Positions 27,496 through 38,856 of a stretch of 57,283 bases of DNA are shown here, piece after piece. Location of the stretch: the NCBI GenBank assembly GCA_016874755.1, contig VGTH01000034.1, positions 1 to 57,283 of the forward strand, given 5' to 3'. This stretch comes from Deltaproteobacteria bacterium. Lineage in GTDB: Bacteria > Desulfobacterota > Binatia > UBA9968. The position numbers were made by a program, and so were the translations under genes. Every line of letters begins with the position of its first letter. Position 1 is the stretch's first letter. The notes beneath the pieces are model-generated. The model worked only from the letters and a program-made list of their open reading frames with translations, was not told the origin of the DNA and made no database searches.

Positions 27496-29733
27496 CTACC
27501 CTACCGCGCCCAATTGCAATTTCTGTCCCCAGCGTTGCTGCAAAATATTGCGCAACATCGCTGATTCGCGCGACTTTAGCTCTGGATCCTTTGCCAACCA
27601 CGCCAGCGCTTCTTGGCGCGCTATGACCAGCAGTCGCTGGTCGCGCGCCAGATTGGCCAGACGAAAATCGGCCAGGCCCGACTGGCGCGTGCCCAAGAGC
27701 TCACCTGGACCGCGCAGCGCCATATCAGCTTCGGCGATTTTGAAACCGTCGCTCTGCTGCTCCATGACGCGCAGCCGTTTGGCCGCTTCGGGGCTGTGGA
27801 TGTGATTCACCAGCAAACAATAACCGGCGGCCGTGCCGCGGCCGACGCGGCCGCGCAGTTGGTGCAACTGCGACAAACCGAAACGCTCGGCGTGCTCGAC
27901 GATCATCACCGTGGCGTTTGGAATGTCGATGCCGACTTCGATCACCGTCGTGGCCACGAGAATCTGCAGCGCACCGTCGCGAAACTGGCGCATGGTGACG
28001 TCGCGCTCTTCGTTGCGCATGCGGCCGTGCACCAGACCGACTTTGTGATCGCGAAATACCCCTTGGCTTAACTCTTCGGCCATGCGCGTGGCGTCGTGAA
28101 TTTGCTGGAGCTGCTCGGAGGCCTCGACCAGTGGATAGACAATGAAGACTTGATGACCCTGCTGAATCTGTTCGAGCACCAGCTTGTACATGGCGGCGCG
28201 GCTGTTGTCGCCAAATACTTTGGTGCGAATTGGCGTCCGCCCCGGCGGCATTTCGTCGAGGAACGAAACCTCGAGATCGCCGTAGAGCACCATGGCGAGG
28301 CTGCGCGGTATCGGCGTGGCGCTCATCAGCAGCATATGCGGCTGAAACTCATCGAGGCCGTGCGAATTTTCACGCTGCACCAGATTTTGCAGCGACATGC
28401 GCTGCAGCACGCCAAAGCGGTGCTGCTCGTCGATGACGCCGAGGCCCATGCGGGGGGCGCGCACGCCTTCCTGGATCACCGCATGGGTGCCGACCACAAA
28501 GTGGATCTCGCCTTTCTCGATCTCTGCAAGAAGTTGGCGCATCTCTTTCGCTCCCACCGAGGCCGTCAGTAGCGCGCCGCGCAAACCGAGCGCCTCGCAG
28601 TAGCGCTTGAGGCCGTTGTAATGCTGTTCCGCCAAGAGTTCCGTGGGCGCCATCCACAGCGCCTGATAGCCATGTTGAATCACCCGCAGCGAGGCGAGCC
28701 AAGCCACCATGGTTTTGCCCGAACCGACGTCGCCCTGTACCAGGCGCTGCATGGGGCGGGCCGAATTCATGTCGGCGTCAATTTCCTGCAAGACGCGCCG
28801 CTGTGCGCCGGTCAATTTGAAAGGCAAGTGGCCGATCATCTTGGTCGTCAGACCGGCTTCCTGGCGCGGAAACAAGCGGCCGGCATGGTCAATGCCGCGC
28901 CGCCGCCGCAACCCCAAGCCCAATTGAAGAAAAAATAGTTCGTCGAAAATAATCGTGCGGTGCGCCGGGGTATCGAAACGGTTAAGCGTATCGAGGTTCG
29001 TGTCGAGCGGCGGATCGTGCAAAAACGTCAACGCTTGGGAAGGCCTCGGTAGGCCAAGCCGTTTTAGGCTCTCCGCGGGCAAACTGTTTGGCATGTGCGC
29101 GGCGTAAAGTTCCAGCGCCTGGCCGATCCATTTGCGCAGCAGCGATAGCGGCAGACCGCCAGGGTGCATGTAGACCGGCACGATGCGCGCGAGCTGCAAC
29201 TCCTCATCGGCATCGAGAATTTCAAAATCGGGATGGACGATGCGCAGTTGCCCGCCCATGGCGCGCTCGACTTTGCCATGCACCAGCAGCCGCGTTGCCG
29301 GCAGGACTCTCTCGGTCAAGTAACTGGGCGCACGATACCAAACCAGTTCGAGCATGGCGCTTTCATCTTTCAGCGTCGCCGTGAGGATTTGGCTGCGCCG
29401 CTGCGCAATGTAGCGCTTCTGCACCCCGGCCAACTGGCCGATAAAACTCTCTTCCTGCCCCGGCAGCGCTTCAGCGATGGTCTTTATTTGCCGGCGATCT
29501 TCGTAGCGAAACGGCAAATGCAACAGCAAATCTTCGACCGTGTTGAGACCAAACTTGGCAAGTTGTTCGGCGCGTTTGGGGCCGACGCCTTTGAGGAATT
29601 GCAGCGGCGTCTGCAGGCCGGAATGGTTTCGCGTTTCGGGTTTCTCGTCCAAGGTTAGCGCTTTTTTCCGAGTCTGATGCCCATTCGCCGTGAGCTCTAA
29701 GAAGCTAAGTTTTAGCCTACCGCCGCCACCCAA
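27496..29733 (-). CDS. recG: ATP-dependent DNA helicase RecG
   Basis: About 720-745 residues. RecG remodels stalled forks and Holliday junctions. The N-terminal wedge domain (LKGVGPKRAEQLAKFGLNTVEDLL) is followed by the helicase core: Walker A VQGDVGSGKTM, motif II DEQHRFGV, motif III MSATPIPRSLAM, and motifs V-VI VIEVGIDIPNAT and QLRGRVGRG. The C-terminal wedge-proximal GPGELLGTRQSG is present. The exact start is unclear, as the first ~30 codons are not family-like. It is 42 bp downstream of carB on the same strand and may be the last gene of the pyrimidine operon. Confidence 0.94.
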   Translation of the reverse strand: MGGGGRLKLSFLELTANGHQTRKKALTLDEKPETRNHSGLQTPLQFLKGVGPKRAEQLAKFGLNTVEDLLLHLPFRYEDRRQIKTIAEALPGQEESFIGQLAGVQKRYIAQRRSQILTATLKDESAMLELVWYRAPSYLTERVLPATRLLVHGKVERAMGGQLRIVHPDFEILDADEELQLARIVPVYMHPGGLPLSLLRKWIGQALELYAAHMPNSLPAESLKRLGLPRPSQALTFLHDPPLDTNLDTLNRFDTPAHRTIIFDELFFLQLGLGLRRRRGIDHAGRLFPRQEAGLTTKMIGHLPFKLTGAQRRVLQEIDADMNSARPMQRLVQGDVGSGKTMVAWLASLRVIQHGYQALWMAPTELLAEQHYNGLKRYCEALGLRGALLTASVGAKEMRQLLAEIEKGEIHFVVGTHAVIQEGVRAPRMGLGVIDEQHRFGVLQRMSLQNLVQRENSHGLDEFQPHMLLMSATPIPRSLAMVLYGDLEVSFLDEMPPGRTPIRTKVFGDNSRAAMYKLVLEQIQQGHQVFIVYPLVEASEQLQQIHDATRMAEELSQGVFRDHKVGLVHGRMRNEERDVTMRQFRDGALQILVATTVIEVGIDIPNATVMIVEHAERFGLSQLHQLRGRVGRGTAAGYCLLVNHIHSPEAAKRLRVMEQQSDGFKIAEADMALRGPGELLGTRQSGLADFRLANLARDQRLLVIARQEALAWLAKDPELKSRESAMLRNILQQRWGQKLQLGAVG

Positions 29734-29774
29734 ACCCGGAACCCGAAACTGTAAACGCGAAACAGGGCGGCGTG

Positions 29775-33005
<3,231 letters not shown>

Positions 33006-33011
33006 GGTCTG

Positions 33012-34178
33012 CTATTTGCCTCGGTGTTTCGCCATCAAATCGGTGAAGCGTTTGAAAAGATAGTTGGCATCGTGCGGCCCAGGCGAAGCCTCGGGGTGAT
33101 ACTGCACGGAAAAAATCGGCAGGTCGCGGTGCGCCAAGCCTTCCACGGTGTTGTCGTTGAGATTGACGTGGGTCAGTTCCACCGCGCCTTTGAGCGAATC
33201 GGCATCGACGGCAAAGCCATGATTCTGCGAAGTGATCTCGACTTTGCGCGTCGTCAGGTCCATCACCGGCTGATTGCCGCCGTGGTGGCCGAATTTTAGC
33301 TTGTAGGTCGTGCCACCCAGCGCGAGCCCAAGAATCTGATGGCCGAGACAGATGCCAAAGATTGGCTTCTTGCCGACCAGCTTCTCGACGTTTTCCTTCG
33401 CATAGGGCACCGCGTCGGGATCGCCGGGCCCATTGGAAAGAAAAATTCCGTCGGGGTTGAGTGCGAGCACATCTTCTGCCGGCATCGAGGCGGGGACAAC
33501 TCTTACGCTGCAGCCCGATTCGGCAAGATTGCGCAGGATATTGTACTTGATGCCAAAATCGTAAGCGACCACCGAAAACGCTGGCGCGCTAAATGACCCT
33601 TTCTTCGACTTTCGCGCTTTCACCGCTGCGCCGTTGCGTTTCTTGTAGCCGCCATCGAGCTCCCAGAGACCTTCGTTCCAGTCGTAGGCTTCGGCGCAGG
33701 TCACGTTTTTGACCAGGTCGACGCCGACCAGCCCCGGCGCATGCTTCGCCTTGGCGATCAGCTCATCGATGCTGCTCGTCTGCGTCGAGATAATGCCTTG
33801 CTGCGCGCCGGTATCGCGCAGGTGGCGCACCAAGGACCGCGTGTCGATGCCCTGGATGCCAACGATGCTGTGCTGCTGCATATATTCGTGCAGCGGCTGC
33901 GCCGCGCGCCAGTTGCTCGGCGCCGCCGTGTAGTCTTTAACGATAAAGCCGCGCAGGAACGGCCGGCGCGATTCGACGTCTTCGAGATTGACGCCGACAT
34001 TGCCAATCTGCGGATAGGTCATGGCGACCAGTTGCCCTTCATAGGACGGATCGGTGAGAATCTCCTGGTAACCGGTCATACTGGTATTAAAAACCACTTC
34101 GCCCAACGCCTCGCCCAACGCGCCAAATGCGCTGCCCTCGTAACATCGCCCGTCCGCCAGTGCCAAAATCGCTTTCAT
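33012..34178 (-). CDS. carA: Carbamoyl-phosphate synthase small subunit
   Basis: A 388-residue glutamine amidotransferase. The N-terminal CarA domain ([31 protein letters not shown]) precedes a class I GATase with the nucleophile Cys in [11 protein letters not shown] and the His-Glu pair in QYHPEASPG. It hydrolyses glutamine and channels ammonia to CarB. It follows the pyrB fusion by 10 bp and precedes carB by 6 bp, so it belongs to the same operon. Confidence 0.96.
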   Translation of the reverse strand: MKAILALADGRCYEGSAFGALGEALGEVVFNTSMTGYQEILTDPSYEGQLVAMTYPQIGNVGVNLEDVESRRPFLRGFIVKDYTAAPSNWRAAQPLHEYMQQHSIVGIQGIDTRSLVRHLRDTGAQQGIISTQTSSIDELIAKAKHAPGLVGVDLVKNVTCAEAYDWNEGLWELDGGYKKRNGAAVKARKSKKGSFSAPAFSVVAYDFGIKYNILRNLAESGCSVRVVPASMPAEDVLALNPDGIFLSNGPGDPDAVPYAKENVEKLVGKKPIFGICLGHQILGLALGGTTYKLKFGHHGGNQPVMDLTTRKVEITSQNHGFAVDADSLKGAVELTHVNLNDNTVEGLAHRDLPIFSVQYHPEASPGPHDANYLFKRFTDLMAKHRGK

Positions 34179-34188
34179 GGTAAATCGT

Positions 34189-36144
34189 CTATTCTAAGTT
34201 GCTCGTCGATGGCTCCGAGCCGGCTAGCGCCGCTTCCGGCTCGTTGGGATTGATCATCGAATAGATGATCACCTGGTCCGCCGAGTCGCCGCCCGACTCG
34301 CGCAGCCGCACCCGCACCCGCTCTTTATCGGAGCTCGGGATATTTTTGCCGACATAGTTGGGTTTAACCGGGACTTCGCGATGACCGCGATCGATCAGCA
34401 CCGCCAAGCGCACCGCCTGCGGCCGCCCGGAACGAAAAATCATGCTCAACGCGCTGTTAACTGTCCGGCCAGTGTACAAAACATCGTCGACCAAAATAAT
34501 CTCCCGGTCTTTGAGAATCAACGGACCAGCTTCGGGATCGGTCGGCGATAAGCGGCGGATTTCTTCGCCGGCGCCGTAGATCTCAATCTCGCCGACTTCC
34601 ACTTTGCGCTTCTGCCGCGTTTCCAACTCGCCGGCGATCCGCTGCGCCAGAAAAGAACCCTTGGTGCGAATGCCGAGCACGAGCAGACGATCGGCATCCT
34701 GACAATCTTGCAAAACCTGCCGGGCAATTTCTGAGATCGCCGAGGCAACGGCCGCGGCGTCCATCAGCACCCGGCTGGCGCTGCTATTGAACGGCTCGTA
34801 GCCCAACTCTTCAGCTTCTTTTAGAGAATCGAAAATCACCAGCTCTTTCTTTTTGAACCACGCCTGTATCGTCGCGGCCAAGGCGATATCATAGGCGCAA
34901 TAGCGCTTCGCTTGGGCATTGCCGACCAACTGCACCTTGAAACGGTGATCGCAATAAAAGCAGCGCAAAATGAGCGCACCGCCTGGTCCGCTGGTCAACA
35001 TTTCAAAGCGGCGCCGCGTCGAGATCGGCTCTGTCAGAGTGATGCAATTGGCGTTGCGACACTGTGGTCCCAACCGTTCGGCGCTTTCATACCAATGGGT
35101 CTTGGTTTTCTTGGCGGCCGCTTTGCGTTCGTTTTGATCGAAGAGAAACTTAAGCAACGCCATGCGGATCGGCACGCCGTAGGCCGCCTGTTTAAAATAG
35201 ATGCCGCGCTTGTCTTTATCGACCTCCTGCGACAACTCGTCGACGCGCGGCAGCGGATGCATCACTACCGTGTCTTTGAAACGCCGCTCACGAAGAAACT
35301 CAGCGCCGATGGTCGGGTAGCTGCCGTTGGCTCCCTCTTTCATGCGCTCTTTCTGCTTGCGCGTCATATAAAACGCATCGTAGCGCACGTCGCTGGCGAG
35401 CGCGTTTAGCTGGGAGTGCACCGCTTTGTCCACCTGGGTAAACAGCGCCAGTTGATGCGGCTGCTTGGGCGAGAGATAGAGCGCGTCAGTCTCGGTCACC
35501 ACCGCGCCTAGATCGTTGGCAGCGAGCGGCGCCAAACTGTAGCCATGCTCGCGCTCCAGGCGCTCGAGCACATATTGCGGCAGCTCCATGCCGTGGGCGC
35601 CGAGCGTCACCACGTTGGCGCCGAAGCGCGCCAGCGCATAGACCAGCGAATGAATCGTCCGGCCGTTTTTCAGATCGCCGCAGATCACCACCGTCAGGCC
35701 GCGCAGCTCACCCTTCTCTTTGCGCAATGTGTAGAGATCGCAGAGCGTCTGGGTCGGGTGCTCGTGACTGCCGTCCCCGGCATTGATCACGGGCACATTG
35801 GCATGCTCAGCCATCGCTTGCACCGCGCCGTCCCAGTAGTGGCGCACCACCAAAACGTCGGCATAGCTCGACACCACTTTGGCCGTATCGGCGATGGTTT
35901 CGCCTTTGGCGGTGGACGACGATTTCATGTCCGAGCAGCTAATCACCCCACCCCCCAGCCGATGCATGGCCGACTCAAACGACAAGCGCGTGCGAGTGCT
36001 CGGTTCGTAGAAAAGCGTCGCCATAATCTGGCCGCTGGCAACGCGATCGGCGCGCAGTTTGGCGGCATTGTCGGCAAGCTCGAAAATCGCTTCGATCTCG
36101 TCGTTGGTCAGATCGGCTATGCAGGTTAAGTTGCGTCGGCTCAC
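34189..36144 (-). CDS. pyrB: Aspartate carbamoyltransferase - PyrI-type zinc ribbon - PyrR-like phosphoribosyltransferase fusion
   Basis: A 651-residue three-part protein. Residues 1-335 are a complete ATCase catalytic chain: carbamoyl-phosphate loop FYEPSTRTR (45-53), TAKGE (78-82), HPTQ (129-132), NGRTIHS (160-166) and MHPLPR (295-300). Residues ~360-410 match the PyrI zinc domain: C362, C367, C395, C398 (C-x4-C-x27-C-x2-C) within [14 protein letters not shown] and RCFYCDHRF. Residues ~460-635 form a type I PRTase with PRPP motif [15 protein letters not shown] (548-562). The PyrI nucleotide-binding domain is absent. It starts with GTG 6 bp after pyrR and has no clear ribosome binding site, so coupling is likely. 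Confidence 0.9.
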   Translation of the reverse strand: MSRRNLTCIADLTNDEIEAIFELADNAAKLRADRVASGQIMATLFYEPSTRTRLSFESAMHRLGGGVISCSDMKSSSTAKGETIADTAKVVSSYADVLVVRHYWDGAVQAMAEHANVPVINAGDGSHEHPTQTLCDLYTLRKEKGELRGLTVVICGDLKNGRTIHSLVYALARFGANVVTLGAHGMELPQYVLERLEREHGYSLAPLAANDLGAVVTETDALYLSPKQPHQLALFTQVDKAVHSQLNALASDVRYDAFYMTRKQKERMKEGANGSYPTIGAEFLRERRFKDTVVMHPLPRVDELSQEVDKDKRGIYFKQAAYGVPIRMALLKFLFDQNERKAAAKKTKTHWYESAERLGPQCRNANCITLTEPISTRRRFEMLTSGPGGALILRCFYCDHRFKVQLVGNAQAKRYCAYDIALAATIQAWFKKKELVIFDSLKEAEELGYEPFNSSASRVLMDAAAVASAISEIARQVLQDCQDADRLLVLGIRTKGSFLAQRIAGELETRQKRKVEVGEIEIYGAGEEIRRLSPTDPEAGPLILKDREIILVDDVLYTGRTVNSALSMIFRSGRPQAVRLAVLIDRGHREVPVKPNYVGKNIPSSDKERVRVRLRESGGDSADQVIIYSMINPNEPEAALAGSEPSTSNLE

Positions 36145-36150
36145 GGAATA

Positions 36151-36690
36151 TTACCAGTTCGTAATCGTAATCTGATCGATGCCGTCAGCTTCATCCAGGC
36201 GCACGTTGACACGCTCATTGCTGCCAACCTGAATATTCTTGCCGACGATGTCGGCGCGAATCGGCAGCTCGCGCGCGCCGCGGTCGACCAGCACAGCGAC
36301 AAGAATGCGTTTCGGTTGTCCTAATCGAGCGACCGCTTCCATCGCCGCGCGGATGGTCCGGCCGCGGTAAATCACATCGTCGACCAGCACCACGCTTTTG
36401 TCATCCACCGCCACCGGCGCTTCGAAGGCGCCTACCGCGTGCAAAATCTGTTCTTGGTTGCGATCGTCGCGATACGGCGTTACATCGACAATACCCACGG
36501 GCAGCACGGTTTTGGCGCTGTCGTGGATTTTTTTCGCCAAGCGCCGCGCCAGGTGCACGCCGCGCGAGCGAATGCCAATCAACACCAACTCTTCTGACTG
36601 AAGAACTTTCTCGGCGATCTCACGCGCCATGCGGGTGATGGTGCGCGCGACTTCTTCGCGCTCGGCAATGACCTGCTTTGCTTCGGCCAT
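36151..36690 (-). CDS. pyrR: PyrR: pyrimidine operon attenuation regulator / uracil phosphoribosyltransferase
   Basis: A 179-residue type I PRTase-fold protein. IGIRSRGVHLARRLA, the PRPP motif SVVLVDDVIYRGRTI, and the C-terminal VLVDRGARELPIRADIVGKN with ERVNVRLDEADG are PyrR hallmarks. PyrR binds nascent pyr leader RNA when UMP/UTP is high and favours termination. The ATG at 36690 directly abuts a terminator T-tract, and GAGGG 7 nt upstream is its ribosome binding site inside the terminator stem. It leads the operon pyrR-pyrB fusion-carA-carB-recG. Confidence 0.93.
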   Translation of the reverse strand: MAEAKQVIAEREEVARTITRMAREIAEKVLQSEELVLIGIRSRGVHLARRLAKKIHDSAKTVLPVGIVDVTPYRDDRNQEQILHAVGAFEAPVAVDDKSVVLVDDVIYRGRTIRAAMEAVARLGQPKRILVAVLVDRGARELPIRADIVGKNIQVGSNERVNVRLDEADGIDQITITNW

Positions 36691-36720
36691 AAAAAAACCC
36701 TCAGCGTTGCCGCGAGGGTT
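36691..36720 (-). terminator. Leader terminator of the pyr operon, overlapping the pyrR ribosome binding site
   Basis: Read on the minus strand: AACCCTC, a short GC-rich apical part, GAGGGTT and a run of seven T. The stem is about 7 bp with further pairing in the apex. The T-run ends at the pyrR ATG, and the GAGGG of the right arm is placed as the Shine-Dalgarno sequence. The left arm AACCCTCGCGG can instead pair with the PyrR-loop sequence CCCGCGAGGTT upstream. Confidence 0.8.
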
Positions 36721-36761
36721 CCCACAAGCCAAACCTTGGTAAATCAACCGACCAATCGCTC

Positions 36762-36795
36762 CCTTTGCCAACCTCGCGGGATCAGCTTAAAAAGG
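36762..36795 (-). promoter_or_regulatory. PyrR-binding loop (anti-antiterminator)
   Basis: On the minus strand GATCCCGCGAGGTT (36783-36770) fits the PyrR-binding consensus ARUCCNGNGAGGYU at 13 of 14 positions (first base G instead of A). Flanking CCTTT (36795-36791) and AAAGG (36766-36762) pair as the lower stem, with an internal bulge, as in known binding loops. Its GCGAGG segment is shared with the antiterminator pairing to the terminator's left arm, which gives the mutually exclusive folds expected of a PyrR attenuator. Confidence 0.8.
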
Positions 36796-36825
36796 CTAAT
36801 TCTGTTTAACGTGCATAACCCGGAA

Positions 36826-36865
36826 TGTCAACGAATTGATAGAAAGTAGGAAAATTTCTCGTCAA
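36826..36865 (-). promoter_or_regulatory. Candidate sigma-70-like promoters for the pyr operon
   Basis: Two possibilities upstream of the leader. TTGACG (36865-36860) is spaced 18 bp from TATCAA (36841-36836). TTGACA (36831-36826) is a perfect -35, but its -10 about 17 bp on (TAAACA) is weak. The region is AT-rich relative to its flanks. Divergent elements for other genes cannot be excluded, since the phosphoesterase gene on the same strand ends at 36875. Confidence 0.4.
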
Positions 36866-36874
36866 CATTTCGAT

Positions 36875-37369
36875 TCAAGCGGACAACTCGATGATCTCAG
36901 CAGCCACCAATGCTGCGCCAATCGAAACGCGTGCCAGCGCAATCGGCAGCTTGAAACGCCGCGGTCCGGCGCTACCGGGATTCAGGTAGTGGATTCCTTC
37001 GGCCACCCGATGCACCGGCTTGTGCGAGTGACCGCTGATCACAAGCTGGGTTCCTCTGACAAACGGCGCCTGTGGCAGCTCTTGGAGATTGTGAATGACG
37101 TGCAGCTTCGTCGAAGCAATTTTTAACTCGAGCACATCCGGCAGCGCTTCAGCCCACGGACCCGCGTCGTTATTGCCGCGGATCGCGAAGACCGGCGCCA
37201 CCCTTGCTAACGAATCCAACACCTCGGCTTTGCCGATATCGCCGGCATGGATGATCAAGTCCACACCTCGCAAGGCCGCCAGCGCTTCGGGACGCACCAG
37301 GCCGTGGGTGTCGGAAATTACCCCGACTACACCGTTCTTGAGTTTGGCGATCTTGCGCTGGCGCTGCAT
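36875..37369 (-). CDS. YfcE/MJ0936-family metallophosphoesterase
   Basis: A 164-residue calcineurin-like phosphodiesterase. Metal ligands are visible in order: GVISDTHG (D, H), IIHAGDIG (D), IRGNNDAG (N and D; the usual GNCD motif), and SGHSHKPVH (H...H). LNPGSAGPRR is the typical YfcE C-terminal mark. These are cytosolic phosphodiesterases of unknown natural substrate. It precedes the pyr leader on the same strand with no shared function evident. Confidence 0.9.
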   Translation of the reverse strand: MQRQRKIAKLKNGVVGVISDTHGLVRPEALAALRGVDLIIHAGDIGKAEVLDSLARVAPVFAIRGNNDAGPWAEALPDVLELKIASTKLHVIHNLQELPQAPFVRGTQLVISGHSHKPVHRVAEGIHYLNPGSAGPRRFKLPIALARVSIGAALVAAEIIELSA

Positions 37370-37441
37370 GACTAGACCGCTTTAGCTTGATTCGTTGCGA
37401 TGCGCAATTCTATATTGGGGCTGACGCGACGGGGAGGTTCT

Positions 37442-37945
37442 GTGTTCCCACATTTGACTCAGTTCAATCTACAAAAATGGATCGACGAAAACCGCGGCGC
37501 CTGGGGTCAACGGCGCGTCATCTGGCACGATTCGGATTTCATCGCCTTCGTCACCCGCGGCCCCAACCGGCGCAAGGATTTCCACATCAACCCCGGCGAT
37601 GAGATTTTCTACCAGCTCGAAGGCGAGCTGAATCTGCATTACCTCATCGATAAGAAACGTGAACTCGCCGTGCTCAAAGCCGGCGACATTTTTCTGCTAC
37701 CGAAAAACGTTCCGCACTCGCCGCGCCGCGGGGATGGTTCTTGGACCTATGTGGTCGAGCGCACCCGTGGCAACCACGAAATGGATCAATTCATTTGGCC
37801 CTGCGAAAAGTGCGGCGAAAATCTTTACAGCACCAGCGTGCGCTTCGACGACCCAGGCGAAGCAGTCAAAAAAGCCACGGACTCGTTAAAATCTGACCCT
37901 GCGTTAGCAACATGCAAGAAATGCGGCGCGATCTTGGAGCTATGA
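37442..37945 (+). CDS. nbaC: 3-hydroxyanthranilate 3,4-dioxygenase
   Basis: A 167-residue cupin dioxygenase opening the ring of 3-hydroxyanthranilate. Iron ligands lie in KDFHINPGDEIFYQ (His, Glu) and PHSPRR (His). The C-terminus has two CxxC pairs, WPCEKCGENLY and TCKKCGAILEL, forming the rubredoxin-like iron site of bacterial enzymes. GTG is chosen because GGGGAGG lies 4-5 nt upstream and the N-terminus FPHLTQFNLQKWI matches the family; the upstream ATG adds 14 residues. No other kynurenine-pathway gene is in the window. Confidence 0.88.
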   Translation: MFPHLTQFNLQKWIDENRGAWGQRRVIWHDSDFIAFVTRGPNRRKDFHINPGDEIFYQLEGELNLHYLIDKKRELAVLKAGDIFLLPKNVPHSPRRGDGSWTYVVERTRGNHEMDQFIWPCEKCGENLYSTSVRFDDPGEAVKKATDSLKSDPALATCKKCGAILEL

Positions 37946-37988
37946 TCGCGGTCGCCAAATCTCCCGCTCTACCGCGTCTCCCACGCTG

Positions 37989-38621
37989 CTAGTGGGCCTG
38001 CAGAGCGGCTAGCTCCACATCCTTTGCCTTGACTCGCGCCACCGCCGACCGCGCACCCATGCGCTCGACGAATTGCTGGATTACCGCTGACGGTGGAATC
38101 AATTGAAACATCGTCGCCCAGGCCAACGCCGTGCCCCAAAGCAGGTCGGCAGCGGTCATGTTTTCTCCGAGCAAGTAGGGTCCCCGCGCCAATTGGTCGG
38201 TGAGCGTCTTTGACATTGTCTCGAAGTCACCGTAGCGGGACATCGACGGCGCCGCCGGTTCGCGCTTCTGCGCGCGGTCGACGAGCGCGGGCTCGAAGCA
38301 AGCAGCGCAGAAAACCAGCCAACGCAAATAAGGTCCGCGCAAAGGATCGCGCAGCGCTGGCGCAAGCCCAGCTTCTGGAAACAAATCGGCGAGGTACAAA
38401 AAGATCGCCACCTGTTCGGTGACCAGCGCCCCGCCGTGCAAAAGCGCCGGCACTTTGCCCATCGGATTGATCGCCAGATACTCCGCTTTAAGTTGCTCGC
38501 CGCCTTTCATGTCCAACACGCGCAGCTCGTCGGGAACGCCCAGTTCTTCGAGCAAGAGCAAAACACCGGAAGAACGCGTATTCGGCGCATGAAAAAGCGT
38601 GATCTTATCGCGATCCGTCAT
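37989..38621 (-). CDS. Glutathione S-transferase family protein
   Basis: A 210-residue protein. The thioredoxin-like N-domain starts ITLFHAPNTRSSGVLLLLEE, with NPMGKVPALL carrying the cis-Pro and VTEQVAIFLYLAD the glutathione-binding segment (usually ES, here EQ). An alpha-helical C-domain follows (YLLGENMTAADLLWGTAL). GGAGG lies 7 nt before the chosen ATG; the longer frame adds 13 residues. Ser rather than Tyr or Cys is the probable active residue. Its substrate is unknown. Confidence 0.88.
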   Translation of the reverse strand: MTDRDKITLFHAPNTRSSGVLLLLEELGVPDELRVLDMKGGEQLKAEYLAINPMGKVPALLHGGALVTEQVAIFLYLADLFPEAGLAPALRDPLRGPYLRWLVFCAACFEPALVDRAQKREPAAPSMSRYGDFETMSKTLTDQLARGPYLLGENMTAADLLWGTALAWATMFQLIPPSAVIQQFVERMGARSAVARVKAKDVELAALQAH

Positions 38622-38856
38622 GAATGAACCTCCCTCGGTAATACAAGGCAACTTTATCACCTTTTAGCGCCACCGTTTAACAACGATTGCAAGCCCGGCA
38701 AATGGCGCGCCACCCGGGCCAATCAGGCTCTTGCCGATAAAGAAACTGACCCGCCAAGCGATAGTAACGTATCGAGCGATCTCTTCACCGTTTACTTGAA
38801 CAACTTCCGTAATTCGCGTCGCTTGCAATCGCAAAATGAGCTTTGGAGGTAAATCG

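Noticed and set aside
36875-37369. YfcE-type phosphoesterase as part of the pyrimidine operon
   Set aside because: It lies upstream of the attenuator and its candidate promoters, and no pyrimidine role is known.
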